A stretch of DNA of 64,000 nucleotides, taken from NCBI GenBank assembly GCA_021735245.1, contig JAIPHJ010000008.1, forward strand, positions 1-64,000, read 5' to 3'. The notes beneath the pieces were generated by a model. It ran no database searches. It had not been told where the DNA came from and saw nothing but the letters and a program-made list of their open reading frames with translations. This DNA comes from Candidatus Bipolaricaulota bacterium (GTDB lineage: Bacteria > Bipolaricaulota > Bipolaricaulia > M55B111). Below, in pieces: positions 41,600-48,820 of this stretch (position 1 is its first letter; each line of letters begins with the position of its first letter). Position numbers and translations under genes: made by a program.

Positions 41600-42700
41600 T
41601 CAACTACCGCCTTTCAGGTATCGAGGAAAGAACTTCCTGGTTTTGTTGGCGATGAAGACCAGGGTCAACATGACCGGCACCTCGACGAGCACGCCGACGA
41701 CCGTGGCCAGGGCCGCTCCGGAAGCGACTCCGAAAACGGAGATGGCTACTGCCACCGCCAGTTCGAAGAAGTTGCTGGCCCCGATCATGGAAGCTGGTGC
41801 CGCGATATCGTGATCCAGGTTCCAGAGGTAGGACCACCCGTAAGCAATAGAGAATATAGTAAATGTGAAGAGCACCAGCGGAATTGCAATCAGTAAAATA
41901 TGCAGCGGGTTGTTAATTATCTTATCACCTTGGAAAGAGAAGAGTAGTATCAGGGTAAGCAACAAGCCGGCCGTCGGGAAGGTATCTATTTTCTCCAGAA
42001 AAACGTCTTCGAACCAGGACTCACCGTACTTGCCTATAAGGTAATTCCTCGAGAGGTAACCGGCGATCAGAGGGATGACCACGAACAACACCACCGAAAG
42101 TATTAAGGTATCGTACGGGACCGTTATACCTCCGATACCCAGGAGGAAAGTGACCAGAGGTACGTAAGCAAACAGCAGGATCACGTCGTTGGTAGCTACC
42201 TGGACCAGCGTATAAGCAGGGTCACCGTCGGAAAGGTAACTCCAGACGAATACCATCGCCGTACAGGGAGCGGATCCCAGAAGTACTGCGCCGGCTATAT
42301 ACTGGTCCTGGAGGACGGACGATATAAATGGGGAAAACAGTTTAGTCATAAACAACCAGAACAGGAAATACATCACGAACGGCTTTATCAGCCAGTTCGA
42401 GGTCCAGGTTACGAGCAAACCCTTAGGTTTCTTCCTTACGTCCAGAACGCTCTGGAAGTCGATCTCGACCATCATCGGATATATCATGAACCAGATGAGT
42501 ACTGCAACCGGTATGTTAACCCGGGCGTACTGAATTTCGCCCAGAACGTTCGGGATTACCGGAACGTACCTGCCGACCATCACACCGAGCCCTATGCATA
42601 TAGCCACCCAGACCGAGAGATATTTTTCGAAGAAGGTCAGTTCTCTGCCCAGCCCTTCGGCGTCTTCCTTGACTGAATTGTCGTTCTTTTGTTCTTTCAC
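41600..42700 (-). CDS. acr3: ACR3-family arsenite efflux permease
   Basis: 366 residues with ten helices. Family marks are GSAPCTAMVFVWSYLSDGDP (with the essential cysteine), VATNDVILLFAYVP and the C-terminal SNFFELAVAVAISVFG. It exports arsenite using the proton motive force. It ends the minus-strand arsenic island, 34 bases after the first arsR gene, which probably controls it. Confidence 0.95.
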   Translation of the reverse strand: MKEQKNDNSVKEDAEGLGRELTFFEKYLSVWVAICIGLGVMVGRYVPVIPNVLGEIQYARVNIPVAVLIWFMIYPMMVEIDFQSVLDVRKKPKGLLVTWTSNWLIKPFVMYFLFWLFMTKLFSPFISSVLQDQYIAGAVLLGSAPCTAMVFVWSYLSDGDPAYTLVQVATNDVILLFAYVPLVTFLLGIGGITVPYDTLILSVVLFVVIPLIAGYLSRNYLIGKYGESWFEDVFLEKIDTFPTAGLLLTLILLFSFQGDKIINNPLHILLIAIPLVLFTFTIFSIAYGWSYLWNLDHDIAAPASMIGASNFFELAVAVAISVFGVASGAALATVVGVLVEVPVMLTLVFIANKTRKFFPRYLKGGS

Positions 42701-42734
42701 GCGAAAAACACCACCTGTAATTACTTACAAAAGT

Positions 42735-43130
42735 CTATTCGTCGCCTTCGTCGTCCGGATGTCCCGTGACGCATTTTCCGTTTTCTCTGCGGTAAATTCT
42801 TTCTCGCAGGCGCTTTTCGTCCTCTCTAAAAGTTTCACCGTCCAGGACTTCACCAATCGTTTCCAGTATAGCCTGAGCGCCGGATCCCGCGTCGTAGGAG
42901 AGGCTGTAATAAGACCATACTCCGTCCTTTCTACTATCGACGAGGCCGATCCGTTTGAGCCTGTTGAGGTGTCGGGAGACCGTATACTCAGGAAGTTGCA
43001 GCGCGTCTTCGAGTTCGCAGACACAGGGCTCTTCCTCGGAAGTTAGCAATAGATTCAGCAGCCTCAATCTAGTTTCGTTCGATAGCGACTGGAGCAATTC
43101 CTCCGTTTCCGCCAGGTTCAAGTTTGACAC
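42735..43130 (-). CDS. arsR: ArsR-family repressor, first copy
   Basis: 131 residues, winged helix with the metalloid-sensing segment EEPCVCELEDALQL (two cysteines at the start of helix 3, the place used by ArsR) and the recognition helix EYTVSRHLNRLKRIG. GUG 43130 is very near AAAGGG; UUG 43121 is better spaced. An ArsR-type inverted repeat overlies the promoter just upstream (43143-43165). It should repress its own gene and acr3 until arsenite binds. Confidence 0.9.
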   Translation of the reverse strand: MSNLNLAETEELLQSLSNETRLRLLNLLLTSEEEPCVCELEDALQLPEYTVSRHLNRLKRIGLVDSRKDGVWSYYSLSYDAGSGAQAILETIGEVLDGETFREDEKRLRERIYRRENGKCVTGHPDDEGDE

Positions 43131-43142
43131 CCTTTATGTAAG

Positions 43143-43186
43143 TATGTACTTTCCTACATATTATAGATAAGAAGAGAACTTTTCAA
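43143..43186 (-). promoter_or_regulatory. ArsR operator and promoter
   Basis: On the minus strand TTGAAA (43186-43181) and a perfect TATAAT (43165-43160) lie 15 bases apart. Directly downstream TATGTA (43160-43155) and TACATA (43148-43143) form a six-base inverted repeat with a six-base spacer, touching the -10 box. This is the usual ArsR operator shape and position. Confidence 0.65.
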
Positions 43187-43274
43187 CAGGTTCAACGCAG
43201 GTGATCCGGGGGGTCAGCAGCACTCGAAGCTTTTTATTAACCTCCGGTGTCGCGATTCCCTTAAATATCCCTTC

Positions 43275-43691
43275 TTAAGCTATCTCTTCCAGCAGAGAAT
43301 CGACCCTCTGTTCTATCTCGTCTCTTATCTCACGGACCTTCTCTATCCCTGCTTCTGCCGGGTCGTCGAGATCCCATTCCATATCCGTCCCATCCCAGGT
43401 GGCGGGACAGACTCCCCTGGCCGAGCATCCCATAGTAATAACGTAATTACAGTCATCCAGCTCCCCCGGTTCGGCAAATGACGGCTCGTTCGAGGAAAGA
43501 TCGAACCCCTTTTCTTTCATCGCTTTCACCACCACGTCGTGAATGGCCTCGGCGGGGTCCGTACCCCCGGAAATGATTTTTACCGGGAGATCCTTTTCTT
43601 TTACTTTTTGTCGGGCGAAAGCGGCTGCCATCTGACTTCTACCGGCATTCTGAACGCATATAAAAGCCACACAATGTTTTTCTTCGGTCAT
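43275..43691 (-). CDS. arsC: Arsenate reductase (low-molecular-weight phosphatase type)
   Basis: 138 residues. The active loop is CVQNAGRSQMA, the Cx5R variant of thioredoxin-coupled ArsC. Further cysteines in YVITMGCSARGVCPAT match the two cysteines used for the disulfide cascade. It reduces arsenate to arsenite, which ACR3 can export. It lies between the thioredoxin-CcdA fusion and arsR. Confidence 0.93.
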   Translation of the reverse strand: MTEEKHCVAFICVQNAGRSQMAAAFARQKVKEKDLPVKIISGGTDPAEAIHDVVVKAMKEKGFDLSSNEPSFAEPGELDDCNYVITMGCSARGVCPATWDGTDMEWDLDDPAEAGIEKVREIRDEIEQRVDSLLEEIA

Positions 43692-43754
43692 GAAACACTC
43701 CTTGAATTTTTGACCTTATCGAGAGCTCGGATAAGTAAAAAGTTTTCTGAGCCT

Positions 43755-45038
43755 TTACTTGACTTCAAACATGGGAAGGACCTTCTTTCTAATCAAAACC
43801 AATAAGAGAGAGCCAGACAGTGCTGCTCCGAAGACGATCAACGTTCCCATCAGGCTATTCATCAGCTCCGGGGCGAACAGGAAACTAACTGCCAGGGTCA
43901 ACATCAGCGTACCGCCGACCAGCTTTAAGGCCCTGCCGTGTTCTTCCTGAAGCTTGCTCGACTGTAGAGTAATGCTGACCGTCCCGAATACCAGTAGCTC
44001 GTCCAGCAGGTAGATAACCATATAGATGAGGAAAAGAATTCCAAAAGTCGCCCCCGAAACCCCCTGGGTATTAAGAATGCCGGTCCAGACCACCGGGAAG
44101 CCGGCGGTGCAGGGTAACTCCGCCAGGGTAATCCCCAGGGCCATAAGAACAGTGGCCCCGACCAGTGCAGGTAGGGAGTGACTCTTCTGGGTCAAGTTCC
44201 GGAATTTATCGGCTATTTTGGGTTTTACACTCTCGGGAATGGTGAAAGAAATTCCTTCTTTGAACCAGAAGTAGTCCTTTATGTTGACCAGTCCGAACGA
44301 GAAAGCTATGACTGCTACGAGGACCCGGATCCATAGCAGTTGACCGATGTACTGGAAAGCGCTGAACAGGCCGAGAATGAATAGCCCGTAGGCGGATGCA
44401 GTGACCGCGAGGAAGGTCAACCCGACGATGACTATTTTCTTTCGGGACTTAGTGTAAATTAACAATCCCAGCAGGAAGGTAAGGACCCAAAGTGAACAGG
44501 GGTTAAACCCGTCGACAAACGCTATCAATGCCGTTGACATGAATGCGGACATCGAGGAAAGGTCGACCGTCCCGACGAAAGGCAAATTTATGGTCTCTTC
44601 TTTCGTGCTGGTCGGCGTTTCCGGCGCCGCGGCTTCTCCTTTGAGCTTTAACATCGGGTTCACACAGCGGTTTTCGGTACAGTACTTGACCTTTTCCTCT
44701 ATTTGGTTCTCAATTTTCTTCGTGAACCCAACCCAGACGTCTCCTCCTATGAAGGTAGCCGGGACCGTTCGTATTTCTTGTCCGTACTCTTCCCCCATTT
44801 CCTTTAATAGTTTCAGGTTTTCTTCACTGTCGCGGATTTCTTTTTTTTCCACTTCGAGCGATGGGTGCCTGTTCTGTAACTTTTCGAGAAAGTCCTCCTC
44901 TTCGGCACAACGCGGACAACCCTCCATCTTAAAAAAGTAGATAACCGTCTCGTCGTTGGTTGCACCGACAGAAAGGGAAAATAGAGATAACAGGATTAAT
45001 GTTAGAACTAATCCGGAAACCTTCAGTCGATTATTCAT
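43755..45038 (-). CDS. Thioredoxin/glutaredoxin domain fused to a CcdA/DsbD-type membrane domain
   Basis: 427 residues. Signal peptide (1-26), then a glutaredoxin-like domain with FKMEGCPRCAEEEDF near 35-48 and a cysteine pair KYCTENRC near 118. Residues 165-420 are a CcdA/DsbD-like domain with the conserved cysteines in GFNPCSLWVLTFLLG and LAELPCTAGFPVVW. It would carry electrons across the membrane to an outward-facing thiol domain. Its place beside arsC suggests a redox role in arsenic handling, which is inference. Confidence 0.85.
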   Translation of the reverse strand: MNNRLKVSGLVLTLILLSLFSLSVGATNDETVIYFFKMEGCPRCAEEEDFLEKLQNRHPSLEVEKKEIRDSEENLKLLKEMGEEYGQEIRTVPATFIGGDVWVGFTKKIENQIEEKVKYCTENRCVNPMLKLKGEAAAPETPTSTKEETINLPFVGTVDLSSMSAFMSTALIAFVDGFNPCSLWVLTFLLGLLIYTKSRKKIVIVGLTFLAVTASAYGLFILGLFSAFQYIGQLLWIRVLVAVIAFSFGLVNIKDYFWFKEGISFTIPESVKPKIADKFRNLTQKSHSLPALVGATVLMALGITLAELPCTAGFPVVWTGILNTQGVSGATFGILFLIYMVIYLLDELLVFGTVSITLQSSKLQEEHGRALKLVGGTLMLTLAVSFLFAPELMNSLMGTLIVFGAALSGSLLLVLIRKKVLPMFEVK

Positions 45039-45197
45039 ATACCGGTTCTAAACCTCCGAATTGCTGCTTTCACGGGAAACCGCAAATCTTCAAAACGTTT
45101 CACGCTGGATAGTCTCAACATTTAGGTCTTTTTGTTTTTCAGGTTCTCTTTGAAACGGTTTTTCCCTATCCAATCATCCCGGCTTAACTCCGGGGAT

Positions 45198-46130
45198 TCA
45201 AAAAACCAGATTGAACACGAACCCGAGTACCATAATACCAACTCCGATGATGCTTCCGTAGGCGATAAGCAGGTTTCTCTTCATTACCTGTTTGAGCAGG
45301 ACGAACTGTGGTACCGACAATGCCGCTACCGACATCATGAACGCGATGGACGTTCCAACCGGCAGTCCTTTGCTGATCAAACTCTCCGCCACGGGTATCA
45401 CGCCCATTATATTGGTGTAGATTGGAATCCCCAGAGCGGTGGCCGCCGGAACGGCGAACGCCCCCTGAAGCGTGTTTTGAATGAAATCTTCCGGCAGGAA
45501 GCCGTGTATCGCCGCTCCCATCCCGACTCCTATTACCACGTAGGGAAAGATTCGGCCGACTATTTCTTTCGCGTCCACGTACGCCTCCCGAAGGCGCTTT
45601 CTGGCGGATTTGGTTGAGTCACCAGGTTCGTCCCCGTTGGCCGAGAAGTCGAAGTCCACCACGTACCGTTCGAACCCCAGCACTTTCAGGCCGCTACCGC
45701 CGATAATCCCGACCGTCAGGCCTCCAAGTAAGTAGGCTAGCGTCAGTCCCCAGCCGAAGGTTCCGAAAAGTACGAAGACCGCGGCGGTATTTACCATAGG
45801 GGAGACGGTAAGAAACGTTATGGTCATGCCGAACGGTACCCCGGCTCCGACGAAACCGAGAAAGAGGGGGACTGTGGAGCAGGAACAGAAGGGTGAAATA
45901 ACTCCCAACCCTGCGGCCAGCACGTAACCGACCAGGGCCTTCTTGCCCTTCAGGAAGTCCCTGATCTTTTCCGGCGGAAGGTACGTCCTGAGGTAACTAA
46001 CCGAAAAGACAACTCCGAGCAGGATGACGGTAATCTTCAGCGTATCGTAGATCCAAAACTCCAGCGAAGACGCTAACCTCCCGGTTAGACCGGTTAAATG
46101 AACTAACTGAACCGCGATATATTCGAACAT
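45198..46130 (-). CDS. Permease of the ArsP/DUF318 family
   Basis: 310 residues, eight or more helices. The family core FCSCSTVPLFLGFVGAGVPFG holds two cysteines, and SPMVNTAAVFVLFGTFGWGL follows. A charged loop (residues 170-200) splits the two halves, and PIYTNIMGVIPVAESLI lies in the second. ArsP members export trivalent organoarsenicals; other members have unknown roles. It follows the redox-active thioredoxin gene with a 17-base gap, the usual arrangement. Confidence 0.88.
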   Translation of the reverse strand: MFEYIAVQLVHLTGLTGRLASSLEFWIYDTLKITVILLGVVFSVSYLRTYLPPEKIRDFLKGKKALVGYVLAAGLGVISPFCSCSTVPLFLGFVGAGVPFGMTITFLTVSPMVNTAAVFVLFGTFGWGLTLAYLLGGLTVGIIGGSGLKVLGFERYVVDFDFSANGDEPGDSTKSARKRLREAYVDAKEIVGRIFPYVVIGVGMGAAIHGFLPEDFIQNTLQGAFAVPAATALGIPIYTNIMGVIPVAESLISKGLPVGTSIAFMMSVAALSVPQFVLLKQVMKRNLLIAYGSIIGVGIMVLGFVFNLVF

Positions 46131-46148
46131 ATAGCTTCCTGGCCTTCT

Positions 46149-46388
46149 TTAGGAAAGTACCTCTCGAATTTCCTGAGAAGAGGGCACGGTACCTTTGAAC
46201 TCCACCTCGCCGTCTGCCACCAGGGCCGGGGTGCTCATTACTCCGTAGCTGGCAAACCTGGCGGGATCTTCTACCTTTACTACGTCAATTTCGTCTTCCT
46301 TCCCCATTTCCTCGACAATCCTTTCGACGTCATGTTTTAAGCTTTCGCACGTTGAACATCCGCTGCTTCCAAGTATTTCAACTTTCAC
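46149..46388 (-). CDS. Small thioredoxin-like protein (redox-active disulfide type)
   Basis: 79 residues. The CxxC site is GSSGCSTCESL near residues 8-18, and the cis-proline segment is VMSTPALVADGEVEFKG. It belongs to the MTH895-type small thioredoxins often encoded beside DUF318 permeases. It overlaps the second arsR by 11 bases. It may pass electrons to or deliver a metalloid to the permease. Confidence 0.9.
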   Translation of the reverse strand: MKVEILGSSGCSTCESLKHDVERIVEEMGKEDEIDVVKVEDPARFASYGVMSTPALVADGEVEFKGTVPSSQEIREVLS

Positions 46389-46665
46389 TTTGGTTCACCT
46401 CGTTTTGTGTTAGTTCTGTTGCTAACTCCAGCAAGTTGTTTACCTTTTCCCTGTCTCGGACTTCGCACTCGACCCGCTTGCCCACGCGTTTGGTCTTCAG
46501 TAAGCCGACTTCTTCCAGTTTTTTCAGGTGCCTGTAAATGACGGACCTGTCCCTGTCGATAACTCCCTCCAGTTCGCAATAGCAGGTTGGCTCATCTACC
46601 TGAAGCAGGTGTTTGAGCAACTTCAATCTCTGCTCGGAGCCGAGTACTTTGAATAATCGATGCAT
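46378..46665 (-). CDS. arsR: ArsR-family regulator, second copy
   Basis: About 95 residues. Winged helix with a metal-site candidate DEPTCYCELEGVID (two cysteines) and a recognition helix RSVIYRHLKKLEEVG. I start at AUG 46665 because AAGGATG lies seven bases before it; the frame runs 12 codons further upstream. It heads the arsR-trx-permease unit behind a good promoter (46686-46714). It is clearly different in sequence from the first ArsR. Confidence 0.88.
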   Translation of the reverse strand: MHRLFKVLGSEQRLKLLKHLLQVDEPTCYCELEGVIDRDRSVIYRHLKKLEEVGLLKTKRVGKRVECEVRDREKVNNLLELATELTQNEVNQSES

Positions 46666-46685
46666 TATTGCACATCCTTGCATAG

Positions 46686-46714
46686 AAAATAAGCCAAACA
46701 ATTAGCGATGTCAA
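46686..46714 (-). promoter_or_regulatory. Promoter of the second arsenic unit
   Basis: On the minus strand TTGACA (46714-46709) and TATTTT (46691-46686) with a 17-base spacer. The start codon of arsR lies about 20 bases downstream. No perfect inverted repeat is seen on it. Confidence 0.6.
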
Positions 46715-46855
46715 GGTTAATGTATTCACAATTGGGAGGTTAAACCTTTCCTTTGCTCAAATACAGCTGGCCTTATCTACCGTTAACTGGGCTTTTAGAA
46801 AATATCCGGTGGTAATTCAAAGTGATCCCTATAACAAATGTTCGACCCGGACAAC

Positions 46856-47311
46856 CTAGTATAGATCCTTCAGGTAAGGAAGCAGGGTGAACCTGATCAG
46901 AGCAAAGGTCAGGGCACTGACGATCACGAAAGCCACTTCGGGAAAACTTGCGGATATCGCCAGACCCAGAGCGGCTCCCGCCGCCGGGGGATGTTCGGCG
47001 TCGAAGAGAACCATGAAGAACGAGGCCGACCCCACAGCTACTCCCCCGGCCACCCAGAGGGGACCAAGATACGAGCAGGCAAAACCGACTAGAGCCGCTA
47101 TCACGCCCCCGCCAATTATATTCCTGGTTCTGGCCGTTCTATTGTGGGGTAGGCCGAAAACCGTAAATGCGGTCGACCCGGCGGCAGCTATCAGCACCAG
47201 ACCGACCATTCGGGTGAAGGTTATCAACAGCAGGATCGATAGCCCCGCCCCCGCGCTTTGCCAGAGGTAATTCAACCACTTTTTTATAAAGCTTTTGCTG
47301 AAGATTCTCAT
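46856..47311 (-). CDS. HPP-family membrane protein
   Basis: 151 residues with four helices and the family signature FDAEHPPAAGAALGLA near residue 100. HPP proteins are inner-membrane proteins; some have been linked to nitrite transport in chloroplasts and cyanobacteria, but the role in this organism is open. It follows the arsenic island in the same direction after 66 bases from the promoter, with no shared transcript signal. Confidence 0.85.
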   Translation of the reverse strand: MRIFSKSFIKKWLNYLWQSAGAGLSILLLITFTRMVGLVLIAAAGSTAFTVFGLPHNRTARTRNIIGGGVIAALVGFACSYLGPLWVAGGVAVGSASFFMVLFDAEHPPAAGAALGLAISASFPEVAFVIVSALTFALIRFTLLPYLKDLY

Positions 47312-47338
47312 TCTTATTCGGAATTTGATCCCCGGTCT

Positions 47339-47860
47339 CTACCAGGCCGCTACTTTCGTCTGTTTTGAAAGTTGTTCTTCATCCTGGTCCGTCTCGCTCA
47401 AAAGTGCTGCTACCACCGATTCCTTTATCGTATCGATATCCAGGTCTTCGGAAGTACTGAATATTCCTATTCTCGTATTCGTCTCTACCGGTGCTGAATA
47501 AATCACCGTTTTTACATTTTTGCAGATTGACATTTCGTCCATAATTACTACACCAACAGATTCTATTTCTTTTTGGAACGATTCGGGCAGTTCTTCTCTG
47601 CTGGACAGTTCTTCATGGGAAAGATCCGAAGGAATTGCCCAGGCCACTGCTTTCGTTCTTCTGCTCGTGATGCTTTTCGAAGGAGTCCATAAAATGACCT
47701 GGTTTTCTTTTAGAATACCTTCTTTAGAAAGAAGAGAACCTTCAACCCGGTTGGCTAACTTTGGACTTGCTTTGTCAAGTGTTTTGGCCGCCACAGAGCC
47801 CGCCCCCAGGACCATAAGGAATGAGAGAGTGAGTAAAAAAATCACTGTATTTTTTCTCAT
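47339..47860 (-). CDS. Exported protein of unknown function
   Basis: 173 residues. Signal peptide NTVIFLLTLSFLMVLGAGSV with cleavage near VAA. The mature part is alpha/beta with one cysteine (MSICKNVKTVIYSAPV). It lies 27 bases upstream of the HPP gene on the same strand, so the two are probably co-transcribed. AAGGAGGGAATAACG precedes the start. No family recognised. Confidence 0.6.
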   Translation of the reverse strand: MRKNTVIFLLTLSFLMVLGAGSVAAKTLDKASPKLANRVEGSLLSKEGILKENQVILWTPSKSITSRRTKAVAWAIPSDLSHEELSSREELPESFQKEIESVGVVIMDEMSICKNVKTVIYSAPVETNTRIGIFSTSEDLDIDTIKESVVAALLSETDQDEEQLSKQTKVAAW

Positions 47861-48332
47861 CGTTATTCCCTCCTTACAACCATTTTCGACATAAAAAGTG
47901 AAAAATCAATTTAAGGCTACTGTGCCGTATGGGAGGAATTACGAAAAAACCAATCAAGAGGTTCCTGAAAGGACGTACTCCCACCATTAGGCAGAAGTAT
48001 CCAGGCGTTTTATGTAAAGGAAAAACCTTATTGAAACTTACTTTAGCCCAACGCTGAGGTGTAAACCATTTCTTAAAAGAACATAAAATACAGCTCTGGG
48101 CCTGCAGAAAATTACATCGTGTGAGTCCATATAGAGTCAGGGTATAGTATGGTTCCCGATGGCAACCTCGCCCTGAACAGAAAGGAATTCTCTCCTTTCA
48201 ATATCTCTCATGCCTGGTTCTCTCCGGAATCGAACTCGAGAAATTCGCATTTCGGGTCCAGGCCCACCTATCCCCTAATAGATCAACTTCTGTTAGCCCA
48301 GACGACTGAAAAAGGACAGGGGAGGCAAAATC
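47861..48332. other. Intergenic region, nothing recognised
   Basis: No frame with a ribosome site and sensible codon use is present in these 470 bases. It must hold the promoter of the exported-protein gene at 47860, though no clear -35/-10 pair stands out. No strong hairpin or repeat copy is seen. Confidence 0.4.
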
Positions 48333-48515
48333 CTAACCAAGGTCATCTTCGTTGATAACGTCCTTTTCACCCCAGGTGATGGTTTTTCCGCAATTTTCGC
48401 AATTGGTGGTGGCTTCCTGGATTCGGATAGCTCGGAAGAACTTTTTGCTCTCGACGACCTTGCTGGTGCCTGTCTCTTCCCCGCAGTGGGGGCATTCTAC
48501 ATTCAATTCCGGCAT
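48333..48515 (-). CDS. Small zinc-ribbon protein
   Basis: 60 residues with two CxxC knuckles, VECPHCGEE and TNCENCGKT, about 30 residues apart, as in zinc ribbons that bind nucleic acid or protein. The end is acidic. AAGGGGGTG lies before AUG 48515. It stands alone. The gap 48516-48820 beyond it shows nothing else of note. Confidence 0.75.
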   Translation of the reverse strand: MPELNVECPHCGEETGTSKVVESKKFFRAIRIQEATTNCENCGKTITWGEKDVINEDDLG

Positions 48516-48820
48516 TTTTCACCCCCTTACTCGTCAAAATCTGGCCGGTGGAAGAAAACAAGTACAGGCAAACGGGGTCCAGTTAGGATTATATAAATGG
48601 ACCAGGTTCTGATCAAATTTACCCGGGCAAAGAATAGCCCCAGCCGTAAGTATAGGACCCAGCGGCAGAAATGGGGATAACGGGACAAGTACGTATTATC
48701 TCGAGCTGGAGCCAACCACCTGGATAGTGGACCTTTCGGCGATCCTCGGATTATCCCCAAAGCAAGGGAAAAGCGTGACTGTTCCGGGTAAAGTCCGTAA
48801 TTCTCAAAACGTGGCCGGAC

